64,000 nucleotides of DNA from an uncultured Prevotellaceae bacterium (GTDB taxonomy: Bacteria; Bacteroidota; Bacteroidia; Bacteroidales; Bacteroidaceae), in assembly GCA_902768785.1 (NCBI GenBank), contig CACXMM010000001.1, positions 62,001-126,000 on the forward strand, given 5' to 3'. Every line of letters starts with the position of its first letter. The first letter of the stretch is position 1. Positions 53,491 to 61,810 of the stretch are shown here, in pieces. The translations under genes and the position numbers were made by a program. The notes beneath the pieces are model-generated. The model made no database searches. It was not told where the DNA came from and saw only the letters and a list, made by a program, of their open reading frames with translations.

Positions 53491-53494
53491 CAAT

Positions 53495-54268
53495 ATGATA
53501 AGCAAAAACTTGATGAAATACGTGCGCAGCCTCGAACAGAAAAAAGCACGGAAACAGGAAGGTGTCTTCGTCGCCGAAGGCACAAAGGTTGTAGGTGACC
53601 TGCTGGCGGTGATGCCTGCTACCCGACTGATTGCCGTGGAGGAATGGTACAGGCAGAATGATATCACACCCAGGACGAACGATGCTGTAGTCACAGAGGA
53701 GGAGCTGCGCCGTGTGAGTTTCTTGCAACATCCCCAACAGGTGATGGCACTCTTTCCCCTTCCTGAAGGAAGCAAGGATGCCAATCACTCGGAGAGAACA
53801 GACTATTCTCTGTCAGTAAACGACCTGTTCATAGCGCTTGACGGTGTACAGGATCCTGGCAATCTCGGTACCATTATCCGCATTGCCGACTGGTTTGGTA
53901 TCTCTACCCTGTTCTGCAGTCATGACACCGCCGATGCCTACAACCCCAAAGTGGTGCAGGCCACGATGGGAAGTATCGCTCGCGTCAAAGTGATCTACAC
54001 CGACCTTCTTGCACTATTCGAACAGCTGCCCGAGGGTATGCCCGTCTATGGCACCTTCCTCGATGGTAAGAATATCTATCAACAACCGCTCACACCCAAC
54101 GGTATCATCGTAATGGGCAACGAAGGGAAAGGCATCTCGAAAGAGGTAGCCGCCCATATCAACCATCACCTACTCATTCCCAGCTATCCTGCAGGAAGGG
54201 TGACGGCAGACAGTCTGAATGTGGCGATAGCCACAGCTATCACCTGTGCTGAATTCCGCAGGAAATAG
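53495..54268 (+). CDS. SpoU/TrmH-family RNA 2'-O-methyltransferase
   Basis: A 257-residue protein. The ATG at 53495 (MISKNLMKYVRSLEQKKARK) matches the usual family N-terminus. The N-terminal substrate-binding domain (1-85) precedes the SPOUT knot with motif 1 LDGVQDPGNLGTIIR, motif 2 IVMGNEGKGIS and motif 3 IPSYPAGRVTADSLNVAIA. In motif 3 the usual IPM is IPS. Methylates a ribose of rRNA or tRNA; the exact target cannot be told. Confidence 0.9.
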   Translation: MISKNLMKYVRSLEQKKARKQEGVFVAEGTKVVGDLLAVMPATRLIAVEEWYRQNDITPRTNDAVVTEEELRRVSFLQHPQQVMALFPLPEGSKDANHSERTDYSLSVNDLFIALDGVQDPGNLGTIIRIADWFGISTLFCSHDTADAYNPKVVQATMGSIARVKVIYTDLLALFEQLPEGMPVYGTFLDGKNIYQQPLTPNGIIVMGNEGKGISKEVAAHINHHLLIPSYPAGRVTADSLNVAIATAITCAEFRRK

Positions 54269-54302
54269 TCACAGCCACTATCTTTCTAAAAGATCATCTT
54301 TT

Positions 54303-55499
54303 TCAACGGTTTTTGTTTCTCATATACCAAGGATGAGTAACAAAAACATACATCAGTAATGCGACGAAGGCCAGAATGATTCCCGAAGAATAGATACGGG
54401 ATGACAAATACGAATAGCCCAGAAACAACCCCATGCTGATACCTAGTTCCCATGCTAAGAAAAAGGTGCTTTGAGATGTGCCTCGCTGACAGTGGCGGCT
54501 CAGTTTGATGAAAAACAGCAGGAAACGTGAGCCAATGATACCGATGCCGAAACCGATGAATACTGGCGGGATAAACTGATTCACCATGATCGTTTGTGAC
54601 TGATTCACCATCAACAGGGCGGCCACGATCAAGATCAGTCCACACACTGTCTCACTCTTGAGGTCGGCATTCGGAAAGACAAACTTCTCAGACAACAAAG
54701 CCAGCAGGAACCCTCCCATCATCATACTGTAGAACATATACGACAACGGGGTGGTAAAAAGCAGTCCTGCAATGGTCGTCACCAATAACAGATTGATAAA
54801 GAGCAGCCAGCCATCAGGCAAGAAGAAACGGTCGAGGGAGAACATCCTGACATTCTCTTCCGGTGCCTTAAAGGGAAAATCGACAAGACGGATTAAAAGC
54901 ATTGCAAATAAGCACGTTACACAGCAGGAAAGTACCATCACTTCAATGCCGAAATAATGCCAGATGATCAATGCAACAGCCGGTCCTAATGAGATACCAA
55001 AACGTCCGAACCACGAGGCACTGTGGTTTGCCTCAGTACGTTGGAAAGATTCACAGATATCGATGATCAACGTACTCATGAGTACCATCTGGGCCAAGCC
55101 AAAGGTCATGCCTAAACAGAATCGCAAACCGACTGCCGCGATGGCACAACGGAACAGGGGAAGTTTCCCACTGACGAATAAATAAAAAACTGATAGACAG
55201 ATGAGCATCAGAAGGACCGCAAACAGACAGACATGATTTCTGCGGTAACGCTGTACAAGGTAATTGCAGATGGGTCCCATGACGAACAAGCCAATGCCAT
55301 AAGCGCCCATGGCCAAAGCCGTCAGTTCCGTATCCTCATGCTGCTGCAACCATAATGGCAGGATAGGAATCAACATATATACCGACATCGTGAGCAGCAT
55401 GTTGGCAATAGCCAAACGCCAGAAATCATGATGCCACAGCTTCACATGGACAGGTGTATTTTGTGTGTACACGATTCTTTTCTTTTGGTTTCTTTTCAC
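54303..55499 (-). CDS. MFS transporter, GTG start
   Basis: A 398-residue protein with about twelve membrane helices. The only workable start is GTG at 55499, preceded by TAAGGAGAT; the next ATG is inside a helix. The loop after helix 2 (VQRYRRNH) is a weak MFS signature. An efflux or sugar-type porter, substrate unknown. It starts 6 bases after the HAD gene stop and is probably co-transcribed with it. Confidence 0.82.
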   Translation of the reverse strand: MKRNQKKRIVYTQNTPVHVKLWHHDFWRLAIANMLLTMSVYMLIPILPLWLQQHEDTELTALAMGAYGIGLFVMGPICNYLVQRYRRNHVCLFAVLLMLICLSVFYLFVSGKLPLFRCAIAAVGLRFCLGMTFGLAQMVLMSTLIIDICESFQRTEANHSASWFGRFGISLGPAVALIIWHYFGIEVMVLSCCVTCLFAMLLIRLVDFPFKAPEENVRMFSLDRFFLPDGWLLFINLLLVTTIAGLLFTTPLSYMFYSMMMGGFLLALLSEKFVFPNADLKSETVCGLILIVAALLMVNQSQTIMVNQFIPPVFIGFGIGIIGSRFLLFFIKLSRHCQRGTSQSTFFLAWELGISMGLFLGYSYLSSRIYSSGIILAFVALLMYVFVTHPWYMRNKNR

Positions 55500-55505
55500 A
55501 TCTCC

Positions 55506-56144
55506 TTACAAGAGTGAGCATGAACAGGAGTTGAAACATTCGTAATCAGCAATCACCACATCACAAAGGGGAGCGATGGAATCGGCAGGATTCGTCGTCG
55601 ATAAGCCTACGACCGTCATCGCTGCTGCCCTGCCCGACTTCAGACCATTGAAACTATCTTCAAAGACCACACAGTCAGCTGGGGCCACACCGAAGCGTGC
55701 TGCGGCACGTAAATAGCAATCAGGTGACGGCTTACTCTCTGCGAAATCTTCCGAGGTAAGCACAGCATCAAACAGCTGAGAAAACTCGGGATGTTTGGCA
55801 TACACAGCCCTCATCTTAGCCATGTTACTGCTGGTTACTACGGCCGTCTTGATCCCTTTGTCACGTAACGACAGGATAAAAGGATAGAACCCCGTCACGT
55901 AATTGTAATCCATCCCTGCCTCAAAAGCATTCAACCGATCAGTGATTACTGCCTGTTCTGACTGAAGGCTACCTGAGAAATGGGCATCAAAAATCTGCGT
56001 AAGGGTCTGTCCTTTAATACGATGCTCCAATCCTGGCTGCTCAGGATGATACCTCCTGCACTGCTCCCCCCAGAACACGGTATATTGTGGTTCAGTATCA
56101 AAGACCACACCGTCCAAATCGAACAAGGCGGCTTTGAAATTCAT
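55506..56144 (-). CDS. HAD phosphatase, beta-phosphoglucomutase-like
   Basis: A 212-residue protein from the ATG at 56144 (MNFKAALFDLDGVVFDTE); an ATG at 56162 is also in frame. Motif I DLDGVVFDT with both aspartates, motif II TSSNMAK, the motif III lysine in ESKPSPDCYL, and motif IV FEDSFNG. The serine after motif II and the cap domain fit the PGMB-like sugar-phosphate phosphatase/mutase group. Substrate unknown. Confidence 0.85.
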   Translation of the reverse strand: MNFKAALFDLDGVVFDTEPQYTVFWGEQCRRYHPEQPGLEHRIKGQTLTQIFDAHFSGSLQSEQAVITDRLNAFEAGMDYNYVTGFYPFILSLRDKGIKTAVVTSSNMAKMRAVYAKHPEFSQLFDAVLTSEDFAESKPSPDCYLRAAARFGVAPADCVVFEDSFNGLKSGRAAAMTVVGLSTTNPADSIAPLCDVVIADYECFNSCSCSLL

Positions 56145-56281
56145 TTCATCGATTTTTCTCATATTTGTATGTCGTACTATTTTGCCTATTCACAATTCTC
56201 TCCCGATCAACAGTCTTTGGAAAGGCTGTTTTTCGAAATCGCCTGCAAAATTACACAATTTCGAAAATATAATGAAAAATA

Positions 56282-56313
56282 TTTGCTGTTTTCGTATGAT
56301 TCTTGTATTTTTG
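56282..56313 (+). promoter_or_regulatory. Promoter of the DUF3298-type lipoprotein gene
   Basis: TTTG (56282-56285), 20 bases, TATTTTTG (56306-56313). The start of transcription falls about 20 bases before the ATG at 56339. Confidence 0.75.
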
Positions 56314-56338
56314 CAGTACTTAATTGAAGAAGATCACA

Positions 56339-57148
56339 ATGAAAAAGTTACTATATCATCTCTTCACGGCCACTGCACTCTGGGGTCTTATTGCCTGTGG
56401 AGGGAAAGACGTGAAAGAAGGTGGAGAAGCTGACCTTGCTTTCGACAGCATCATCAAAGACACTACAGTGAGTCTTACCAACGAAATATCCTCACCCAAG
56501 GCAGAGATTCACCTCAACATAAAATATGCCACAGGAAAAAATGCAACTGTCGTGAACGACACACTGCTGCGTTCCGGCATCCTCACTCCCGACTATCTGG
56601 CTAATTGCCAGGCAAAGCAGGGCGTTTCCCAGGCTTTAGACTCTTTCTTAATCAAGTATATTGCTGACTACAGGAACGATCTGGGTAGGTTGTATGCAAT
56701 GGACAAAGAGCACAGCACCTCGTATAATATACAATATTCATGTAACACAGACGTCCATTCCGGCAGAAAGGATGTCTTCAACTACATCGCAGAGGTGTAT
56801 AGTTATGCCGGTGGCGCTCATGGCATCAGCATGACCATCGCGAAGAACATCCAGAAGGAAACAGGCAAGATCCTCAAGCTGTCGGATGTGTTCGTACCAG
56901 GATATGAGCAGACATTGAACGATCTCATTGTCGAGAAGTTCTTGAAACAATTTGACGTAAAGAATTTGAAAGAACTTCAGGAGAAAGGCGTCTTTGTGGA
57001 CATGGAACCCTATGTTTCGGAGAATTTCATCATAAAGGACGATGAGATCAGTTTTATCTATTGTGACACGGAGATCGCGCCTCATGCCATGGGAGAGATT
57101 ACCGTGGAGATCGACGACAAGGACTTGAAGCAGATACTCAAGAAATAA
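56339..57148 (+). CDS. DUF3298/RsiV-like lipoprotein
   Basis: A 269-residue lipoprotein from the ATG at 56339 (MKKLLYHLFTATALWGL), lipobox LIAC. The domain has YIAEVYSYAGGAHGIS and LKLSDVFVPGYEQTLNDLI typical of the DUF3298 / RsiV extracytoplasmic fold, which in RsiV binds lysozyme. Whether this one binds muramidase is unknown. It overlaps the stop region of rsmG's upstream spacing by one base only. Confidence 0.85.
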   Translation: MKKLLYHLFTATALWGLIACGGKDVKEGGEADLAFDSIIKDTTVSLTNEISSPKAEIHLNIKYATGKNATVVNDTLLRSGILTPDYLANCQAKQGVSQALDSFLIKYIADYRNDLGRLYAMDKEHSTSYNIQYSCNTDVHSGRKDVFNYIAEVYSYAGGAHGISMTIAKNIQKETGKILKLSDVFVPGYEQTLNDLIVEKFLKQFDVKNLKELQEKGVFVDMEPYVSENFIIKDDEISFIYCDTEIAPHAMGEITVEIDDKDLKQILKK

Positions 57149-57149
57149 C

Positions 57150-57773
57150 ATGGAAAAGATTCTCAGCTATTTCCCCCATCTCACCGAAAGGCAACGACAA
57201 CAGCTCGCGGCCCTCTACGATCTGTATGTGGATTGGAATCAGAAAATCAATGTGATCTCACGAAAAGATATCGAGAATCTCTATGAACATCACGTCCTCC
57301 ACTCACTGGCCATCGCAAAAATGATCTCTTTTCGTCCTGGGACACGGATTCTTGACTTTGGAACAGGTGGAGGATTCCCAGGTATTCCATTAGCCATCCT
57401 TTTCCCCGACTGCACCTTTAAGCTGATTGACGGAACGGGCAAGAAGATTCGTGTGGCAACGGAGGTGGCTCAGGCCATCGGTTTGAAGAATTGCTATCCC
57501 GCTCATCTTCGTGGGGAGGAAGAGAAAGGATTATACGACTTCGTGGTGAGCCGCGCCGTCATGCCCCTACCCGATCTGATGAAGATAGTCAAGAAGAACA
57601 TCACCAGAAAAGAACAAAAGAACGCCTTACCTAATGGTGTGATCGTATTAAAAGGCGGTGATGTGCAAGTCGAGACAGCCCCTTTTCGAAAGATTGTGGA
57701 AGTATCGGACATCAGTAGCTGGTTCCAGGAAGAGTGGTTCAAGCAGAAATATGTTATTTATGTTCCTGTATAG
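57150..57773 (+). CDS. rsmG: 16S rRNA m7G527 methyltransferase RsmG
   Basis: A 207-residue GidB-family enzyme. WNQKINVISRKDIENLYEHH is the N-terminal signature, ILDFGTGGGFPGIPLAI the SAM-binding site, and VVSRAVMPLP the motif IV region. It methylates G527 in 16S rRNA. Full length. Confidence 0.95.
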   Translation: MEKILSYFPHLTERQRQQLAALYDLYVDWNQKINVISRKDIENLYEHHVLHSLAIAKMISFRPGTRILDFGTGGGFPGIPLAILFPDCTFKLIDGTGKKIRVATEVAQAIGLKNCYPAHLRGEEEKGLYDFVVSRAVMPLPDLMKIVKKNITRKEQKNALPNGVIVLKGGDVQVETAPFRKIVEVSDISSWFQEEWFKQKYVIYVPV

Positions 57774-57795
57774 ATAGATTAAAATCAAATAGTTT

Positions 57796-58440
57796 ATGCT
57801 GAAAATCCAACGTTTTGTGTGTAATCCGTATCAGGAGAACACGTATGTGGTAAGTGATGAAACACAAGAATGTGTGATCATCGATTGCGGCACTTATTTT
57901 GATGATGAGCGTCTGGCTTTGGTAGAGTACATCAACGGTAATGGCCTGAAACCCGTACATCTGTTATGCACCCACGGTCATTTCGATCATTGTATGGGTA
58001 ATGACACTGCTTATTATGAGTTCGGACTGAAGCCAGAGATTAGTCAGAAAGACGAGTTCCTGCTGTCACATATCGACGAACAGGCACAGTATTTCATCGG
58101 AATGGATTACGACAATGAGGTACCGCCGATAGGACGGTTCTTAGATGCTGACGACACCATCACATTCGGCAGTCATCAGTTCACTGTGGTCCCCACGCCC
58201 GGACATACCCCTGGCGGAATCACTTTCTATTGTGCAGAAGAGAAAGTGGCCTTCACAGGAGACACCTTGTTCCAAATGAGCATCGGCAGGACGGATTTTG
58301 AAGGTGGTGACTACAAAACGATGGAGCACACCCTCAAGGAAGTGATAGGGAAATTGCCTGCCGACACCACCATCTGGAGCGGTCACGGTCCGAAAACCAC
58401 GATCGGTGCAGAAATCAGCATGAATCCATATTTGAGGTGA
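57796..58440 (+). CDS. MBL-fold hydrolase, glyoxalase II-like
   Basis: A 214-residue protein with [13 protein letters not shown] (HxHxDH), [17 protein letters not shown] and GHGPKTTIG motifs, a complete di-metal centre as in glyoxalase II-like hydrolases. It lacks the C-terminal GSH-binding domain, so it is a single-domain thioester or MBL hydrolase of unknown substrate. Confidence 0.9.
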   Translation: MLKIQRFVCNPYQENTYVVSDETQECVIIDCGTYFDDERLALVEYINGNGLKPVHLLCTHGHFDHCMGNDTAYYEFGLKPEISQKDEFLLSHIDEQAQYFIGMDYDNEVPPIGRFLDADDTITFGSHQFTVVPTPGHTPGGITFYCAEEKVAFTGDTLFQMSIGRTDFEGGDYKTMEHTLKEVIGKLPADTTIWSGHGPKTTIGAEISMNPYLR

Positions 58441-58450
58441 GACGGCAACA

Positions 58451-59017
58451 GTGAGAGGTGAGAAGATTATTCTGGGCATCGATCCTGGAACGAATGTGAT
58501 GGGCTATGGTCTGTTGAAAGTCGTTGACAACAAGGCTGAGATGCTCGCTATGGGAGTCATCGACATGCGTCACGAGAGTGACCCTTACCTGCGATTAGGT
58601 AAGATCTTCGAACGCGTTACCGGTATTATCGATGAATTCCTGCCCGACGAGATGGCCATTGAAGCTCCTTTCTTTGGTAAGAATGTGCAGTCGATGCTGA
58701 AATTAGGAAGGGCTCAGGGTGTCGCCATCGCCGCTGCTATCAACCACAGCGTACCCATCCATGAGTATGCTCCGCTGAAAATAAAGATGGCAATCACAGG
58801 AAACGGTAGTGCCTCGAAAGAACAGGTGGCAGGAATGCTGCAACGTCTACTCCGGCTCAAGTCAGAGGACATGCCCCATTTTATGGATGCCACTGATGCC
58901 TTAGGGGCGGCCTATTGTCATTTCATGCAGGCTGGGAAGCCCGAAAGCCAAGCTCACTATCATGGTTGGAAAGATTTCATCAATAAGAATAAGGACAAGG
59001 TGAACAACGGACTATAG
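58451..59017 (+). CDS. ruvC: Holliday junction resolvase RuvC, GTG start
   Basis: A 188-residue RuvC from a GTG at 58451 ([19 protein letters not shown]). Catalytic acidic residues are in [17 protein letters not shown] and [14 protein letters not shown]. The C-terminal tail (about 155-188) is a short lysine-rich extension. Cuts Holliday junctions with RuvAB. Confidence 0.94.
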   Translation: MRGEKIILGIDPGTNVMGYGLLKVVDNKAEMLAMGVIDMRHESDPYLRLGKIFERVTGIIDEFLPDEMAIEAPFFGKNVQSMLKLGRAQGVAIAAAINHSVPIHEYAPLKIKMAITGNGSASKEQVAGMLQRLLRLKSEDMPHFMDATDALGAAYCHFMQAGKPESQAHYHGWKDFINKNKDKVNNGL

Positions 59018-59035
59018 CATCTACAGAAGAACCAC

Positions 59036-60511
59036 ATGCAGAAAATCATCTCCATTGAGAACGGAATAACAAGACATCCGCTTTGGCGCATGGCTGAGCC
59101 GGTGAACTTTGAACTGCTCGACCATGAACACATCGCCATCATTGGTCCCAATGGCGGCGGGAAAACCATGCTTGTTGATATCCTGATCAACAAACACCCT
59201 CTGCTGATGAAAGACCCGAGCTATGATTTCCGTCCAAGTAGGAAGCCCTTAGCCAGCGACAACATCAAATACATTACCTTCCGTGATAATTATGGAGGTG
59301 ACAACGACCGACAGTACTTCTTGCAACAGCGGTGGAATTCCATGGAGATAGACAAGGATACACCCACTGTTCACCAACTTTTAGAAGAAGCATACCGTTT
59401 GTGCGGTGAAGACACCCCCACTCGCAGGACGTGGCAGCAGCATTTGTATAAACTGTTCCGTTTAGACACATTGTTGGACAAGTATATTATCTTGCTATCC
59501 AGTGGTGAGATGCGCAAGTTCCAATTGGTTAGGACCTTATTATCAGAACCGCGCGTACTGATTATGGACAATCCCTTTATCGGTCTCGATGCGGGAACAC
59601 GCGATCAGCTAAGGAAACTCTTGACCATTCTTTCACAAGAAAGCGCTTTGCAAATCATCCTGGTTTTGTCGAAGATCGATGATATCCCCGACATGATCAC
59701 CCACGTGGTAGAGGTCAGACAAAAAGTTGTGGGAGCGAAACAGACGATTTCTGATTACCTTGCCAAACGTGCTCCTTTCCCGCAGCGTGTCCTTTCTACA
59801 GAGAAGGAACAAGAGATACTCTCGTTGCCTGAAGGGAAATCAGGAAGCGAAAGTACGGATGAGATTATTCGGATGAGCCATGTGAGCATCCAATATGGAA
59901 AGAAGGTGATCTTAAAAGATCTAGACTGGACAGTCCATAATGGAGAACGATGGGCTCTGAGCGGTGAGAACGGTGCAGGGAAATCCACCTTACTCTCCCT
60001 TGTATGTGCCGATAACCCACAAAGCTATGCTTGTGACATCTCCCTCTTCGGTCACCGTCGCGGTACGGGAGAGAGTATCTGGGACATCAAGAAGCATATA
60101 GGATATGTGTCACCCGAGATGCACAGAGCCTATAAAAAGGATCTGCCTGCCATCCGGATTGTGGCTAGCGGACTGAAAGACTCGGTGGGACTATATGTGA
60201 AACCCACGGAAGAGGATTATGAGATCTGTAGGAAGTGGATGAGGATTTTCGGTTTGGAAGGACTGGAACAGCAGACCTTCCTTAAATTGTCGAGTGGAGA
60301 ACAACGACTGGTCCTTTTAGCACGAGCCTTTGTCAAGGATCCACAGTTACTGATCCTCGATGAACCTCTGCATGGACTTGACAACACCAACCGCCGTCTG
60401 GTGAAAGACATCATCGAGGCATTCTGTAAAAGGAAGAACAAAACGATGATCATGGTGACACACTATCAGGAAGAGCTTCCTGCGTGCATCACAAATCACC
60501 TTGAACTTTGA
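59036..60511 (+). CDS. Tandem ABC ATPase (ModF/PhrA-like), end formed by repeat
   Basis: A 491-residue protein with two ABC ATPase domains: Walker A GPNGGGKT and GENGAGKS, signatures LSSGEMRKF and LSSGEQRLV, Walker B RVLIMDNP and LLILDEP. No membrane part. It resembles ModF/PhrA, a soluble protein of uncertain function. The stop codon and last residues (HLEL, then TGA) are made of the heptamer element copy 3 at 60500. Confidence 0.9.
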   Translation: MQKIISIENGITRHPLWRMAEPVNFELLDHEHIAIIGPNGGGKTMLVDILINKHPLLMKDPSYDFRPSRKPLASDNIKYITFRDNYGGDNDRQYFLQQRWNSMEIDKDTPTVHQLLEEAYRLCGEDTPTRRTWQQHLYKLFRLDTLLDKYIILLSSGEMRKFQLVRTLLSEPRVLIMDNPFIGLDAGTRDQLRKLLTILSQESALQIILVLSKIDDIPDMITHVVEVRQKVVGAKQTISDYLAKRAPFPQRVLSTEKEQEILSLPEGKSGSESTDEIIRMSHVSIQYGKKVILKDLDWTVHNGERWALSGENGAGKSTLLSLVCADNPQSYACDISLFGHRRGTGESIWDIKKHIGYVSPEMHRAYKKDLPAIRIVASGLKDSVGLYVKPTEEDYEICRKWMRIFGLEGLEQQTFLKLSSGEQRLVLLARAFVKDPQLLILDEPLHGLDNTNRRLVKDIIEAFCKRKNKTMIMVTHYQEELPACITNHLEL

Positions 60512-60660
60512 ACATTGAACTTTGAGCTTTGAGCTTTGAACTTTGATCTTTATGATTTGCTTCAAGTCTTGACCTTAGTGCTTGTACCTGATAGTAATCA
60601 TAAAGCTCAAAGTTCAAAGCTCAAAGCTCAAAGTTCAATGTTCAAAGCTCAAAGTTCAAT
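60500..60660. repeat. Heptamer inverted-repeat element, copy 3 (between convergent genes)
   Basis: Seven left heptamers (60500-60548) then TTTATGAT; 40 bases; ATCATAAA (60597-60604) then eight right heptamers (GCTCAAA/GTTCAAA, to 60660). It is the longest copy. It supplies the TGA stops of both the ABC gene (60509-60511) and the convergent minus-strand gene (60656-60658). Confidence 0.85.
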
Positions 60661-61747
60661 GATAAAAGTAATAGAACCAATAGGTGTTGCCATAGGTGTC
60701 TCTGACAACATTCTCCTGTTGTTGCTTGTCACTGACAGACTTTCCCAACTTTAGAAAATCCTCATAGTCGGCATCCAGCACATTACTATGATAAGAAACC
60801 AGAGGATTGGCACTCTTGTGGGTGTATAATGTAAGAGCCTCCCGGTAATGTTTGGGAAGATCAGGGGATTTCAAATCATAGCATTTCCTTACCGACTTGG
60901 CAAAACTCACCAAATCCTTATCCAGGAGATAGGCACATAGCCTATAGTCATCGGCAGCTTTCGTGGAAGCAAACCGTTTAATATCCATCTCAGGGAACAT
61001 CAAAGTACTCGAATGACGATCATCGGGAAGAAGAGCATGTGAACCACTTGTGGTGGGATAAGTGAAAAGATGATCGCCCAGGCTATTGGTCTTGGACAAG
61101 GCGAATGCCCTCAACAGGAACAGAGAAGGGTCGCTGACTCTCGATTTCTTTCCCACCTTCAACGCTTCTTTATACTTACCGTCCTTCAAACAAGACTCCA
61201 TCTTCATACGGTAATGGAACACATCATCGTTATTGCTGAAGATTCCCACGAACAGGAACATCACCGCCATGGTGAGAAGATTCACCCATGTCATACGAGA
61301 AAAAGGACCCATACTGTTCATAGCCTGCTCATAGGGTTGATATTTACGCATCATCGACACGATAACCCCATAAGCAACCAACAGCAAGGGGGCAACCCAG
61401 ATCCAATGTCCTATAGAACATCCATCTTCGTGAATACCCACCCCTGTAAGCACCGTCAACGCCAATAAAGAAGGGAAATATGTCAATGCATGTGCCCGCT
61501 TGTACAAACCCGTTAATGCATAAACACCCAGATGAACAAGATATAACACAAGCGTGATCAGCACCGCGCCGATCAAAGGAGAGTAATGTGTCTTTCCTTC
61601 CGAGAGCACATGTTGCTCTGCGGCAAGAATATCTGCCTGATAGAAATACAAGAAGCAGAATGTGAAGATAAGAAAGGCAACAGTACAGATAATTCGCGTA
61701 AAGCTTGTTCCATTGCCAGCAACCTGTTCTTTCAATGTACGTCTCAT
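60656..61747 (-). CDS. Membrane protein of unknown function (DUF6057-like)
   Basis: A 363-residue protein. Five or so hydrophobic helices lie in the first 190 residues (IICTVAFLIFTFCFLYFY, LIGAVLITLVLYLVHLG, WIWVAPLLLVAYGVIV and others). A soluble part follows with TPR-like helices (CLKDGKYKEALKVGKKSR). The pattern resembles the Bacteroidales DUF6057 family, whose function is unknown. The stop is TGA in the repeat element. Upstream glgB stop lies 64 bases away. Confidence 0.75.
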   Translation of the reverse strand: MRRTLKEQVAGNGTSFTRIICTVAFLIFTFCFLYFYQADILAAEQHVLSEGKTHYSPLIGAVLITLVLYLVHLGVYALTGLYKRAHALTYFPSLLALTVLTGVGIHEDGCSIGHWIWVAPLLLVAYGVIVSMMRKYQPYEQAMNSMGPFSRMTWVNLLTMAVMFLFVGIFSNNDDVFHYRMKMESCLKDGKYKEALKVGKKSRVSDPSLFLLRAFALSKTNSLGDHLFTYPTTSGSHALLPDDRHSSTLMFPEMDIKRFASTKAADDYRLCAYLLDKDLVSFAKSVRKCYDLKSPDLPKHYREALTLYTHKSANPLVSYHSNVLDADYEDFLKLGKSVSDKQQQENVVRDTYGNTYWFYYFYH

Positions 61748-61810
61748 TTAATACACGAAGGCACCGGGTGATCACCTTGTGCCTTCGTGCGAACCATATT
61801 TAATATGTCA

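Noticed and set aside
53456..53494. Extended start of the SpoU methyltransferase
   Set aside because: The upstream codons overlap the promoter boxes; the family N-terminus begins at 53495.
51242..53788. Extended frame of the Omp85 gene to 53788
   Set aside because: It would overlap the divergent methyltransferase gene and precede the lipoprotein signal, which must be at the N-terminus (ATG at 53443).
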